A stretch of DNA of 64,000 nt. Source: Pyxidicoccus xibeiensis (GTDB lineage: Bacteria; Myxococcota; Myxococcia; Myxococcales; Myxococcaceae). The position numbers were made by a program, and so were the translations under genes. Where the stretch lies: contig NZ_JAJVKV010000005.1 of the NCBI RefSeq assembly GCF_024198175.1, positions 868,001-932,000 on the forward strand, read 5' to 3'. Below the pieces are notes generated by a model that saw only the letters and a list, made by a program, of their open reading frames with translations, was not told the origin of the DNA and ran no database searches. The stretch's first letter is position 1. Each line of letters opens with the position of its first letter. Shown in pieces: positions 44,340 to 53,821 of the stretch.

Positions 44340-45515
44340 ATGCAATCACGCGGAGTCATCATCATCGGCGGGGGATTGGGTGGGCTGTGTGCAGCCATCG
44401 CGCTCCGTCAGGCGGGTCTCGAGGTCGCGGTGTACGAGCGAGCCGAGGCCTGGCGGCCCGTCGGCGCCGGGCTCTCACTCTGGCCGAACGCGATGCGGGC
44501 CTTCGAGGCGCTGGGGCTGAGTCGGGAGGTGGCAGGGGCGGGGGCCGCCTGGCGCGAGACGGTGATGCACCGGTGGGATGGCAAGGTGCTCTCTCGCCTC
44601 CCCATGGACGAGCTGTGTCGGGAGCTGGGCCAGCCGACGGTGGTGGTGCTCCGCTCGGAGCTCCAGCAGGTGCTGCTGCGGGCGCTCGGGCCGGGCGTGG
44701 TGCACCTGGGGGCCGCCTGCACGGGCTTTGACGTGGAGGATGGGGGCGGCGTCCGCGTCACCTTCGTCGGTGGCCAGCAGGTGCGGGGCGACTGTCTCAT
44801 CGGCGCGGACGGACTGCGCTCGGCTGTCCGCCAGCAACTGCTCCCGGACGTGCGCTCGCGGTACGGCGGCCGGACGTCCTGGCGCGGAGTCGTCAACGTC
44901 GCCTCCGAGGTGATTCCGGAGGGGACCCAGTTCGAGATCTACGGTCCGGGTGCCCGCTTCGGCATCTGTCACCTCGGTCGAGGCTCGGAAGGCACGCGGC
45001 GGATGTACTGGTTCCTGCTGTCGCCCGCGCCCGAGGGTGGCCGGGATGCGGAAGGGAGCCACCGGGAGGTGGTGCTGAACCAGGTCCGGGGTTGGATGGA
45101 GCCCGTCGAATCGCTGGTCCGAGCCACGCTGGAAGCCGACATCCTTCGCACCGACATCCACTACCTGGAGCCGCTGCCGAAATGGGGCGAGGGCCCCGTC
45201 ACGCTCCTGGGCGACTCGGCGCACGCGATGGTGACCGACATGGCCCAGGGGGCGTGCCAGGCCATCGAGGATGCCCTGGTGCTGGCGAAGCTCCTGCGCG
45301 AGGAGCCGGACCGGGTCCGGGCGCTGCGGACCTACGAGTCGAAGCGCCGGCCTCGCACAGCACGGGTCTCGGAGCTGAGCCTGAAAGCGGGGGCCATCCG
45401 GTACGTCCGCAACCCGGTGGCGCGGTGGGCGAGAGACCTGCTGCTGCAGGCCCTGCCTCCCTCCGTGGCGCTCCGCCAGCTCCGCTCCGTGGTGGGCTAC
45501 GACTTCCTGGCGTAG
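44340..45515 (+). CDS. FAD-dependent monooxygenase (PHBH/UbiH-like)
   Basis: ATG 44340 has GGGAGGGGAGGG upstream; the enzyme has 391 residues. The FAD-binding GGGLGGLCAAIALRQAGLEV is N-terminal, and the second FAD motif PVTLLGDSAHAMVTDMAQGA (GD with bound FAD) lies at about 270-290. CLIGADGLRSAVR is the DG motif of flavin hydroxylases. It would hydroxylate an aromatic or similar substrate with NADPH and oxygen. The substrate is unknown. Confidence 0.85.
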   Translation: MQSRGVIIIGGGLGGLCAAIALRQAGLEVAVYERAEAWRPVGAGLSLWPNAMRAFEALGLSREVAGAGAAWRETVMHRWDGKVLSRLPMDELCRELGQPTVVVLRSELQQVLLRALGPGVVHLGAACTGFDVEDGGGVRVTFVGGQQVRGDCLIGADGLRSAVRQQLLPDVRSRYGGRTSWRGVVNVASEVIPEGTQFEIYGPGARFGICHLGRGSEGTRRMYWFLLSPAPEGGRDAEGSHREVVLNQVRGWMEPVESLVRATLEADILRTDIHYLEPLPKWGEGPVTLLGDSAHAMVTDMAQGACQAIEDALVLAKLLREEPDRVRALRTYESKRRPRTARVSELSLKAGAIRYVRNPVARWARDLLLQALPPSVALRQLRSVVGYDFLA

Positions 45516-45607
45516 CCCCACGGCGGTGGGCATCCCGCAGGGGCATCGCTTCCCTCATGCCGCGCAACCCTGTCGAGGGGAAGGGCGGGTGCAGCGGCGC
45601 CACGCGC

Positions 45608-46228
45608 TCAGTCCATGGGCGGACGGGAGAAGAGACGGAAGAACGCGCGAGCCACCCGCTTATCCCCCTGGAGCTCGACCGGAGCACCGTCGAGCGCCAG
45701 GTCGCCGAAGACCAGCGCGCGCAAGGTCGCAGCATCAGTGGTGATGACAGCATCCGGCTTGCGAGGCGCCCCACGGATGATGGCGAGGGCTCCCGCGTCG
45801 ACCTCGGCAGAGAAGCGCTCCTCGCCGAGCCGAAGCTCGTAGGTGGCCGACAGCCCGGCGGCACGCTCGACCACGAAGGTCGCTTCGAGCGCGACCAGCA
45901 GGGCGTCCACGCTCATGGGCCCCTTGGGCCGCAGCGACGAGCGGGCTCCCCAGCGACCGAGCTGGAGGAGGAGGGGATGGAGCTCCCGGCCCCAGTCCGT
46001 CAGCTCGTAGGTGGGCGCGCCCACCTTCTGACGGCGGATGACCCCGCCGCTCTCCAGCTCGCGCAGTCGCTGGGACAGGACATTCGGGCTCGCTCCGACG
46101 AGGCCGGCCTTCAGGTCCGTGAACCGCTTCGGCCCGAGGACGAGCTCGCGGACGATGAGCAGCGCCCAGCGCTCGCCAATGAGGTCGAGCGCCCGCGCAA
46201 TACCGCAGGGGTCTTCGTAGCTGCGCAT
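45608..46228 (-). CDS. HxlR-family regulator fused to an SCP2-like domain
   Basis: The N-terminal half of this 206-residue protein is HxlR-type: CGIARALDLIGERWALLIVR, RFTDLKAGLVGASPNVLSQR, and GAPTYELTDWGREL, a winged helix with the conserved Cys near the start. Residues of about 105-206 (YELRLGEERFSAEVDAGAL, DAVITTDAATLRALVFGDL) look like an SCP2/sterol-carrier domain, seen in some HxlR proteins, which may bind a ligand. It is divergent from the reductase at 46321 across a perfect palindrome and probably controls both. Confidence 0.85.
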   Translation of the reverse strand: MRSYEDPCGIARALDLIGERWALLIVRELVLGPKRFTDLKAGLVGASPNVLSQRLRELESGGVIRRQKVGAPTYELTDWGRELHPLLLQLGRWGARSSLRPKGPMSVDALLVALEATFVVERAAGLSATYELRLGEERFSAEVDAGALAIIRGAPRKPDAVITTDAATLRALVFGDLALDGAPVELQGDKRVARAFFRLFSRPPMD

Positions 46229-46275
46229 GCCCCTTCATGTAACCCCGCCCCCGTGAACTTGCAAAGCAGGACTGT

Positions 46276-46296
46276 TTGGTCCTAATTTAGGACCAA
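46276..46296. promoter_or_regulatory. Probable HxlR operator, 21-bp perfect palindrome
   Basis: TTGGTCCTAA-T-TTAGGACCAA lies between the HxlR gene and the divergent reductase gene. The 10-base arms are perfect. Its position, AT-rich centre and size suit a dimeric winged-helix regulator. The reductase ATG is 25 bases away. Confidence 0.75.
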
Positions 46297-46320
46297 GTTG
46301 CCTGCACAAGGAGGAGTGGG

Positions 46321-46881
46321 ATGCGCAAGCTGAGCGTCTTCAACAATGTCTCGCTGGATGGCTACTTCGTGGACGGAAGCGGCGACATGAGCTGGGCCCA
46401 CAAGCAGGATGCCGAGTGGAACGCCTTCTCCGCGGAGAATGCGAGAGGCGGCGGTGCGCTCGTCCTCGGCCGGGTGACGTACGAGATGATGGCGGGTTTC
46501 TGGCCGACCCCCGCGGCCCTCGCGCTCAGCCCCGCAGTGGCCGAGAGAATGAACAACATGCCCAAAGTCGTGTTCTCGCGGACGCTCGAGACTGCGTCGT
46601 GGAAGAACACGCGGCTGATGAAGGGCGACCTGGTGTCGGAGATGCGGAAGCTGAAGGCGGAGCCCGGACCCGAGATGACCATCCTGGGAAGCGGCTCCAT
46701 CGTCGCCCAGCTCGCCGAAGCGGGCCTGGTGGACGACTACCAGCTCGTCCTGCAGCCCATCGTGCTGGGCAGTGGCCGGACCCTGTTCCAGGGCGTCCAG
46801 CGACGGCTGGGGCTGACCCTCGAGAAGACCCGGTCCTTCAGCAACGGCAACGTCGTGCTCTGGTACAAGCCGGCCGCGTAG
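46321..46881 (+). CDS. DHFR-like/RibD C-terminal reductase family protein
   Basis: This 186-residue protein starts MRKLSVFNNVSLDGYF, the usual opening of the stand-alone family. It has GGGALVLGRVTYEMMAGFWP, PEMTILGSGSIVAQLAEAGL and LVLQPIVLGSGRTLF. It has GGAGG just upstream. The chemical role is unknown, as in most stand-alone members. It is expressed from the HxlR operator region, so it is probably induced by the regulator's ligand. Confidence 0.85.
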   Translation: MRKLSVFNNVSLDGYFVDGSGDMSWAHKQDAEWNAFSAENARGGGALVLGRVTYEMMAGFWPTPAALALSPAVAERMNNMPKVVFSRTLETASWKNTRLMKGDLVSEMRKLKAEPGPEMTILGSGSIVAQLAEAGLVDDYQLVLQPIVLGSGRTLFQGVQRRLGLTLEKTRSFSNGNVVLWYKPAA

Positions 46882-47174
46882 GGGCGCGCCGCGGGCGCAC
46901 ACGTCCGCACGTCAGCGGCAGGGCAGGAGCAGAGCGGCAGAGGAGGGGCGCTGACGGGTGGAGCCTCGGCTGAACGCCAGCTCGGTGGAAGGCGCGTGCT
47001 GCCCCTGGGGCACACGCCTGCCCGGGCTGGCCTCCCAGTCACCCTGTTCATGGCGTTGGGGAGGAAGCCGCCAACCGGGGGAGCCGTGCAACAACGTGCC
47101 GGCGTGCCCAAGCATGTAAGGCCCGATGGCACTGCGCCCCCGGTCCGCGCCCGGCCCTGAAGGAGGACTCATCC

Positions 47175-47669
47175 ATGAGTAGGCAGAGCCTGCGTCCTTG
47201 GCGGGTGGGAGGGCCCCTCCTCGTAGTCCTTGCGGTCATCAGTGGATCGGCTGCCGCCCAGCCGGCCCAGGTGACGAACCCGGCAGGGGCTGCAACCGTC
47301 GCAGCAGCCGAGCCGGTCAATGTCTTCAAGGAGGTCTCTGGCTCGAGCAACCAGATTGACAACCAGGTCTTCACCATCCCTGCCGGCAAGCGCCTGGCCA
47401 TTGATTATCTGTCGGCCATGGGGAAGGTGCCGGCTGGAGACTCGGTATCAGGGCTCTTCATCAACAGGCCGGTCGTGCACTTCTTCGTCGTGGCTGACCA
47501 GGGGACCGCTCTCAGTGGCAGGAGAGTCTTTACGGCCGCGCAGAGCCTGAATGCCACGCTGGGTCCTTTCCCCGTGCCGACCGGCGTCGTCATCCGGATG
47601 GAGCGAACTACGTTCGGGAGTGAGGCCTCACTCGCGGTGTCCCTCGCCGGGCAGTTGCTGAGTCCATGA
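47175..47669 (+). CDS. Secreted hypothetical protein
   Basis: The 164-residue product from ATG 47175 (GAAGGAGG upstream) has a signal peptide with LLVVLAVISGSAAAQP. The mature part is Ala/Val/Thr-rich with NQVFTIPAGKRLAIDYLSA, PVVHFFVVADQ and ATLGPFPVPTGVVIRME, perhaps a small beta-sandwich. I do not recognise the family. It converges with the secreted protein gene at 47693. Confidence 0.6.
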   Translation: MSRQSLRPWRVGGPLLVVLAVISGSAAAQPAQVTNPAGAATVAAAEPVNVFKEVSGSSNQIDNQVFTIPAGKRLAIDYLSAMGKVPAGDSVSGLFINRPVVHFFVVADQGTALSGRRVFTAAQSLNATLGPFPVPTGVVIRMERTTFGSEASLAVSLAGQLLSP

Positions 47670-47692
47670 CAAGGCCTACCGGTCTCGCGGCC

Positions 47693-48742
47693 CTACAGCG
47701 GCGTTTCTCCACCGGTGCCAGGCACGGGAGGCTCGACAGGCAGGGGCAGCAGCTTTGGCTCCAGCGAATGGCGCTCCTTGAGGCGCTTCCATTCCTGGAT
47801 GAGCGGAGAGGCGCCTGTGCCCGTCTCCTGCATGCCGCGCAGCAGCGGGTCCCCGTCCACGCGGGTGCGCGCCTTCACCTTCTCGCCCAGGCGCTCGCGT
47901 AGCAGGTTGAACGCGAGCCCGGCCCAGTGCGGCACCTCCTCGCCGTCCAGGACGGTCTCGAGCGCGCGCGCGGCCACGCCATCCACCTCCTTGCTCGCAT
48001 GACCGCGCAGCGCCATGAGCATCATCGGCAGCGCACGGTCCAGCGGCGGATGCTCCACGAAGCCGCGCGCCAGTTGCTCGCGTTGCTCGGGGGAGAGGGA
48101 GGCCCCGCGAGGGGCCCGCGAGTCGAACCAGGCATGGTGCTCGTCGGCCTCGGGCACCAGTGCGTACAGGCCATCCCAGCGCGTGGCCGGATGGGAGGCA
48201 GCGAGCACCTGCCAGTCCGTTTGAGCAGCCTTCAGGTTCGCGGCCTTCCCCGCGGTCCGCTCCTGGGCCTGCGCGGCACGCGTCACCACCCTCCGGTAGG
48301 CGTCGGCCTCGTCCCTGCTCGTCGGGTAGCGCGTCCCGTACGACAGCGCCACCGTGAACCACTTCCCTTCGTGCCGCCTCAGGAACGCGACGACGGCGAG
48401 CCCGGGCTCGTACCGTGGGGGCGCGGGGCAGACGAGTCTCGAGTCGAATCGCACCTCGAGCCGCTCGTCCTGGCGGGCGCTGCCCTTCCACACCTCGCGG
48501 ACGTGCAGGCGCGCGATTTCACCATCGAGCGTGAACCTGGGCTTCTTTTCGGCAGACCTGTCCCGCGGGGCGGCCACCACCTCATCGACGTCCGCCCACA
48601 CCACCAGCTCCGCCTCAGCCGTCAGCTCCCAGAGCGTCTGCGGGTTGATGGGGAAGGCCTCCGCGCGCGGCAATGAGGCGAGCGTGAGGACCAGGACCAG
48701 GATGAGGCACCTCGACGAACGATGGCGGACATCGACACGCAT
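47693..48742 (-). CDS. Secreted hypothetical protein
   Basis: ATG 48742 has GAGGAG 6 bases upstream; 349 residues. A signal peptide (LILVLVLTLASLPRAEAF) leads to WELTAEAELVVWADVDEVVA, then a strand-rich region with EIARLHVREVWKGSARQDE, FDSRLVCPAPPRYEPGL and EEVPHWAGLAFNLLRERLGE. I do not recognise a catalytic site. The C-terminus is Pro/Gly-rich (VEPPVPGTGGETPL). The protein is likely periplasmic; function unknown. Confidence 0.6.
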   Translation of the reverse strand: MRVDVRHRSSRCLILVLVLTLASLPRAEAFPINPQTLWELTAEAELVVWADVDEVVAAPRDRSAEKKPRFTLDGEIARLHVREVWKGSARQDERLEVRFDSRLVCPAPPRYEPGLAVVAFLRRHEGKWFTVALSYGTRYPTSRDEADAYRRVVTRAAQAQERTAGKAANLKAAQTDWQVLAASHPATRWDGLYALVPEADEHHAWFDSRAPRGASLSPEQREQLARGFVEHPPLDRALPMMLMALRGHASKEVDGVAARALETVLDGEEVPHWAGLAFNLLRERLGEKVKARTRVDGDPLLRGMQETGTGASPLIQEWKRLKERHSLEPKLLPLPVEPPVPGTGGETPL

Positions 48743-49044
48743 GAGTCGCTCCTCTCGAATCAAGAAGTGGAGAGTTCGTCATCCACCGAAGCGCCGGGTC
48801 ACCCCGGGCTCATCTCTTCGTCATGACATCATCATGGCCCCGGAAGTTCCGCATCCCTCGGCGTGTGCGCTTTCGGCCTGCCTGGTGACAGCTGCCACCA
48901 GGGCCCGAAGCGCTGTCATCAGGGCGTGCGGTGCAGATGAGGGTAACCCCCTGGAAACAGGAAGGGCAGGGGGAAGCCCGGACTGGCACGCCGGCCGCAG
49001 TGGGCCCGCGAAGAAGTCCTCTCATCCCCCCAGCTGGAGCTCAT
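48743..49044. other. Divergent intergenic region of about 300 bases
   Basis: The region lies between the minus-strand secreted protein gene and the GH30 gene. I see no credible promoter motif, repeat or RNA beyond ribosome sites at each gene. Upstream in-frame codons of the GH30 gene extend into it but do not encode a signal peptide. Confidence 0.5.
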
Positions 49045-50928
49045 ATGGCCCCCTCTCCTGTCCCCCGCAGGCACCTCACCCCCGTCGCGACGCTGCTCTG
49101 CGCCGTGCTGGGCGCCACGCCTGCCCTGGCTGCCAACGAGTCCGTCCAGGTCTGGCTGACGACCACCTCGGGCAGTGCGCTCGCGAAGAGGCTCAACCCC
49201 GAGGCGTCCCAGACCTTTGGCCCGGACTCCGGCCAGGGCACCCCCATCGACGTCAACCCGGCGCTCACGTACCAGCGCATCGACGGCTTCGGTGGCGCGC
49301 TCACGGACTCGTCCGCGTGGCTCATCTTCAACTCGCCCCAGCGCAACGCCATCATGAACGACCTGTTCAGTGTCGGCGCCGGAGCCGGGTACAGCATGGT
49401 CCGGCTGCCCATGGGCTCGTCGGACTTCGCGCGCAGCCACTACACCTACGACGACACCTGCTGTGACTTGAATGACTTTTCGGTGGGCCACGACGCGGGC
49501 TACATCCTCCCGCTGCTGCAGCAGGCACGGCAGCTCAACCCCGAGCTGAAGATCATGTCAGTGCCGTGGAGTGCTCCGGCCTGGATGAAGTTCAACAACT
49601 CGCTGCTGGGCGGCGGTTACCTCCGCAATGACCACTACGGCCTCTATGCCAGCTACTTCGTGCGGTTCCTCCAGGCGTACCGCACCGCCGGAGTGCCCAT
49701 CCACGCCGTCAGCATGCAGAACGAGCCCCACAATGCGAACGGCAGCTACGCGACGATGCAGATGGAGTCGAACGACCAGTCCAACTTCGCCACGCACCAC
49801 CTGCGGCCCGCGCTGAACGCGGCCGGCTTCGGCGCGGTGAAGATCATCGCCTGGGACCACAACTGGCACGACCTGGGCGGCCCCGCCGGCTACCCGCGCG
49901 AGGTGATGGCCTTCAATGGCGGCCAGGCGCTGCCGGCCGTGGCTGGAGTGGCCTACCACTGCTACGAGAGCCCCGAGGGCAGCTACACCGTCCAGAGCGA
50001 CTTCCAGGCCGCGTATCCCGACAAGGAGGTTCACTACACCGAGTGCACCGGTGGCGAATGGGCGACGAACGCCGCGGCGAACCTGGAGTGGGCCATGCAG
50101 AACAACCTCTTCGGCCCCCTGCGCCACCACGCGCGCAGCTCCCTGTACTGGAACCTGGCGCTGGACCCGAACCACGGCCCCCGCGTGGGCGGCTGCGCCG
50201 ACTGCCGCGGCATGCTCACGGTGAACAACGCCAATGGCACGTACACGCGCAACGAGGAGTTCTACGCCTGGGCCCACCTGGCCAAGGTCGTCCGCTCCGG
50301 CGCGGTGCGCATCGGCTCGACGGCGAGCAGTAACGGCATCGAGACCCTGGCCTTCAGGAACCCCGACGGCTCGCTGGCGCTGATTGCCCTGAACTCGAAT
50401 GACACGGCGGCGCAGACCTTCCGCGTCCGCCACGCCGGGCAGGCCTTCACGTACACGCTGCCCGCGCGCTCGGTGGCGTCCTTCAAGTGGGGAGGCGCCG
50501 CCACCGCCGCGTACCGGCTGGTGAACAAGCTGACCGGGCGCTGTGTGGACATCGCCGGGCCGGGCACCGCTGATGGGACGGCCATCCACCAGTGGGCCTG
50601 CCACACGGGGACAAGCCAGCAGTGGGCCCTGGAGCCCACCGACAGCGGCTGGTACCGGATTGTCTCGCGCTACAGCAACAAGGCGCTGGACGTCACGGGT
50701 GCCAGCACCGCGGATGGCGCGCTCCTGCAGCAGTGGTCCCCGGCCGGTGGCTTCAACCAGCAGTTCCGGCCCGTCTCCACCGGGAACGGGTGGTACCGCG
50801 TCGAGGCGCGCCACAGCGGCAAGGTGCTGGACGTGAGCAACTGTTGGAGCAGCGGCGACGGCGCGCGGCTCCAGCAGTGGGCCTGGTCCAACAATGACTG
50901 CCAGCAGTTCCGGATGGAGCCGCTGTAG
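49045..50928 (+). CDS. Secreted GH30 glycosidase with ricin-type lectin domain
   Basis: ATG 49045 follows GGAG and begins a signal peptide (LCAVLGATPALAA); the product has 627 residues. The GH30 barrel carries IDGFGGALTDSSAWL, MVRLPMGSSDF and the acid/base Glu227 in VSMQNEPHNA, and the nucleophile is Glu333 in HYTECTGGEW. Residues of about 490-627 form a ricin B-type lectin (QxW motifs HQWACHTGTSQQW, LQQWSPAGGFNQQF, LQQWAWSNNDCQQF). It probably hydrolyses extracellular beta-glycans, such as glucosylceramide-like or beta-1,6-glucan substrates. A perfect terminator follows. Confidence 0.9.
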   Translation: MAPSPVPRRHLTPVATLLCAVLGATPALAANESVQVWLTTTSGSALAKRLNPEASQTFGPDSGQGTPIDVNPALTYQRIDGFGGALTDSSAWLIFNSPQRNAIMNDLFSVGAGAGYSMVRLPMGSSDFARSHYTYDDTCCDLNDFSVGHDAGYILPLLQQARQLNPELKIMSVPWSAPAWMKFNNSLLGGGYLRNDHYGLYASYFVRFLQAYRTAGVPIHAVSMQNEPHNANGSYATMQMESNDQSNFATHHLRPALNAAGFGAVKIIAWDHNWHDLGGPAGYPREVMAFNGGQALPAVAGVAYHCYESPEGSYTVQSDFQAAYPDKEVHYTECTGGEWATNAAANLEWAMQNNLFGPLRHHARSSLYWNLALDPNHGPRVGGCADCRGMLTVNNANGTYTRNEEFYAWAHLAKVVRSGAVRIGSTASSNGIETLAFRNPDGSLALIALNSNDTAAQTFRVRHAGQAFTYTLPARSVASFKWGGAATAAYRLVNKLTGRCVDIAGPGTADGTAIHQWACHTGTSQQWALEPTDSGWYRIVSRYSNKALDVTGASTADGALLQQWSPAGGFNQQFRPVSTGNGWYRVEARHSGKVLDVSNCWSSGDGARLQQWAWSNNDCQQFRMEPL

Positions 50929-50950
50929 CCGTGCGTACGGCATGATGGAC

Positions 50951-50980
50951 GGAGGCCCGCAGAGCGCACAGCGGGCCTCC
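50951..50980 (+). terminator. Perfect 10-bp hairpin after the GH30 gene
   Basis: GGAGGCCCGC (50951-50960) and GCGGGCCTCC (50971-50980) are perfect arms around a 10-base loop, 22 bases after the stop. Only a short TGT follows, so T content is low. Confidence 0.65.
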
Positions 50981-51135
50981 TGTCGTACGGATGGGCACAC
51001 CGGGTGGGTCGATCAGGCCATCAGACCGCGGGGCGGCTCGTTCCGTGCGAGCTCCTTGGGGAAGAATGGCGGCATTCCTGGAGCGCGGCCCCGCCCTGGA
51101 TGGACCCCGCCGCCGGGCCGCTCGCGCCCACAGGA

Positions 51136-53211
51136 ATGTCGATGACCCCCACGTTGCCGCAGAACGACCCTCCCGCGTTGCAGACGAAGCGTAGGCAGCA
51201 GCTCGACCAGCTCCAGGCCGAGTACGTCTACGACTTCACGACCCGCGTCCAGCCGCTCGGTGTCGCGCAGGCGGTGCCCTCGGGACAGGGCTTCTCCTTC
51301 GTCTGGACGCTGGGCGTGCTGAACCAGGCGCTCGGCATCACCGCGAACCTCATCTCCATGGCCGCGCCGCTCTTCGAGCAGCTGGAGTCCTTCGGCAAGA
51401 AGGTCGAGGGCTTCGCCGAGAAGGAAGTGGAAGCGGCGGAGAAGGCCTACCTCGATTTGAAGACGCACCACCTGGGCCTCTCGCGCCTCTTCGACCCGAC
51501 CCATGTCATCTCCGCGCCCGCCCAGCCCGTGGCGCTCGCGGGCGCGTCCACCGCGACGGGGCTTGCGACGGGCACGGACGCATCGTTCGTCGTGGCCCCA
51601 AGCGGCGCCAGCGTCTCGCAGACCCCCGCGTCCTCCGCGGCCCCGGCGAGCGCACTGCCAGCATCCCCCGCGGCCCTGGAGCAGTTCTCCGAGGGGCTCA
51701 AGTCGGCGCTCGGAAATCTCACGGGCTTCATGGGCGGCACGGCGTTCGACCTGCTCCTGCGCATCATCGGCCAGTACGGAGAGGCGAAGACCCTGGGGGC
51801 CTATCAGTCGCAGTTCCAGCTCCTGCCCATGACGCAGGGGGCGGGCGTGGCGCTCGATGACGTCATGTTCGCGCGGCTGCGGGTTGCAGGCCCCAATCCC
51901 GTGGTGCTCCGCCGCCTCACCGCGCCCGACGCGCGCTTCCCGGTGTCCGAGGCGCAGTTCCGCTCGGTGATGGGGGCGGAGGACAGCCTCGCCACAGCCA
52001 TGCAGGAAGGCCGGGTGTACCTCGCGGACTACGCGGTGCTCGAAGGACTGCAGCCGGGCACCTTCCCGATTCGCAAGTACGTCTGCTCGCCCCTGGCCCT
52101 CTTCGCCGTGCCCCGTGCTGGCGCTTCGGACCGGCTCCTGCGGGCGGTGGCCATCCAGTGCGCCCAGAAGCCGGGCCCCTCCACACCCGTCGTCACGCCT
52201 GGGGACGGTCTGGGCTGGGAGGTGGCGAAGCTCTTCCTCCAGGTCGCGGACGGCACGTGGCACGAGATGATCAGCCACCTGGGCCTCACGCACCTGCTCA
52301 TCGAGGCCTTCACGTTGGCCACCGCTCGGCAGCTCGCGCCGGAGCATCCGCTCCAGGTGCTCCTGGCGCCCCACTTCCAGGGAACGCTGGCCATCAACAA
52401 CGCGGCGGTGGAGTCGCTCATTGCGCCGGGTGGTTTCGTGGACCGCCTGCTGCCGGGCACCATCGAGGCATCCGCGACGCTGGCCGTGCAGGCCGTGGAG
52501 CGATTCCGCTTCAACCAGGAGCTGTTCCCGCGCAGCCTCGCCAACCGCGGCGTGGACGACACGCAGGCGCTTCCGGACTACCCGTACCGGGATGACGGAC
52601 TGCTCGTCTGGGACAGCCTGCACCGCTGGGTGGAGGACTATCTGGCGCTCTACTACGGCTCGGACGCGGACGTGGCGGGGGACTACGAGCTGCAGGGGTG
52701 GCTGAAGGAGCTGACCTCGCCCACGGGCGGACGTCTTCAGGACATCGGCGAGGACGGCGCCATCCGCACGCGCGCGTATCTCGCGGACCTCGTGACGATG
52801 GTCATCTTCACGGCGAGCGCGCAGCACGCCGCGGTGAACTTCCCGCAGTCCTACGTCATGTCCTATACGCCCTCCCTGCCGCTGGCGGCCTACGCTCCGC
52901 TGCCCGGCGCGCCCCTGGCCACGGAGCCCGCGAGCACCGAGGCGCTCCTCGCGTACCTTCCGCCGCTCCAGCAGTCCTTCTCGCAGCAGACGCTGATGAC
53001 GCTGCTGGGCAGCGTGTACTTCAGCGCGCTCGGGGCCTACGACCGGTACACGGCGGGCCCGTACTTCCAGGACGCGCGCGTGGCCGTCCCGCTGAAGGGT
53101 TTCCAGGCGCGGCTTGGCGAGGTGGAGGCGGCCATCGCCCGGCGCAACCTGCGCCGCATTCCCTACCGCTCCCTGCTTCCCTCGGAGATTCCGCAGAGCA
53201 TCAACATCTGA
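51136..53211 (+). CDS. Lipoxygenase (non-heme iron, cytosolic form)
   Basis: The enzyme oxygenates polyunsaturated fatty acids to hydroperoxides. From ATG 51136 it has 691 residues; ATG 51100 or ATG 51142 are alternatives. Iron ligands match the family: His381 and His386 in ISHLGLTHLL, His564 and Asn568 in QHAAVNFPQ, and the C-terminal Ile691 (QSINI). An Ala/Ser-rich stretch at about 135-175 interrupts the N-terminal part. No clear signal peptide is seen. Bacterial lipoxygenases are rare, but myxobacteria carry several; positional specificity cannot be read reliably. Confidence 0.9.
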   Translation: MSMTPTLPQNDPPALQTKRRQQLDQLQAEYVYDFTTRVQPLGVAQAVPSGQGFSFVWTLGVLNQALGITANLISMAAPLFEQLESFGKKVEGFAEKEVEAAEKAYLDLKTHHLGLSRLFDPTHVISAPAQPVALAGASTATGLATGTDASFVVAPSGASVSQTPASSAAPASALPASPAALEQFSEGLKSALGNLTGFMGGTAFDLLLRIIGQYGEAKTLGAYQSQFQLLPMTQGAGVALDDVMFARLRVAGPNPVVLRRLTAPDARFPVSEAQFRSVMGAEDSLATAMQEGRVYLADYAVLEGLQPGTFPIRKYVCSPLALFAVPRAGASDRLLRAVAIQCAQKPGPSTPVVTPGDGLGWEVAKLFLQVADGTWHEMISHLGLTHLLIEAFTLATARQLAPEHPLQVLLAPHFQGTLAINNAAVESLIAPGGFVDRLLPGTIEASATLAVQAVERFRFNQELFPRSLANRGVDDTQALPDYPYRDDGLLVWDSLHRWVEDYLALYYGSDADVAGDYELQGWLKELTSPTGGRLQDIGEDGAIRTRAYLADLVTMVIFTASAQHAAVNFPQSYVMSYTPSLPLAAYAPLPGAPLATEPASTEALLAYLPPLQQSFSQQTLMTLLGSVYFSALGAYDRYTAGPYFQDARVAVPLKGFQARLGEVEAAIARRNLRRIPYRSLLPSEIPQSINI

Positions 53212-53404
53212 GTCGAAGCGCGCTGAAGGCCCTCCCGGCTCCGCGTGGGCGCACACCCCGCGGAGCCGAGCGGCGCCTGCCAGGTTGGGGCGCGAACAGT
53301 ACGGGCACATGGCTGGTGGCGGGTATCCAAGGAAAAGCGGCCGTGCAACCAGCCTCGGCTGCATCGTCACCTGCAGCGTACGAAGCTCGCGGTAGCGCGC
53401 AGAG

Positions 53405-53723
53405 CTACCGCTGCCGACGCGACAAGTTTCCTGTCACAGGGGGAAAGGCCCGCGGGCACTCGACGTGAGGACGAGCCGGCACTCGGCGTCTGCGGCGGCG
53501 CAGCCCACCTGGCTGCGTCCGGCCCAGCCGTGCTCGGCGAGCACCTCTCCCACCCGATCGACGCCGGCGGTGGTCAGCTTGGTGAGCTGGCGCTCCAAGG
53601 TGCGGTCCTTGAACTCCGTCTCTACCCAGCCGAGCGCAGAGTGTTGTCGATGCTGTCGAGCAGGAGCAGGTGGCCGCGCAGCTCCCGGTTCAGCGTGGCC
53701 GGCGCGGGCTTTCGTTTCGCCAT
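53405..53723 (-). pseudogene. Short frameshifted gene of unknown family
   Basis: The first frame gives AKRKPAPATLNRELRGHLLL up to DSIDNTLRSAG and a stop. The next frame continues with SALGWVETEFKDRTLERQL and RVGEVLAEHGWAGRSQVGCA, ending at 53405. The two parts look like one protein of about 105 residues broken by a single-base shift near 53627. I do not recognise it. A sequencing error is the alternative explanation. Confidence 0.35.
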
Positions 53724-53821
53724 GGGGACATGGCTAGGAGAACCCGCGCCGGAGCGCAATTCCGTGGACGGCGAGGGGTGACGGCAATGCTCAGCGTGTC
53801 ATGACCTCGCGCAACTGTGAT

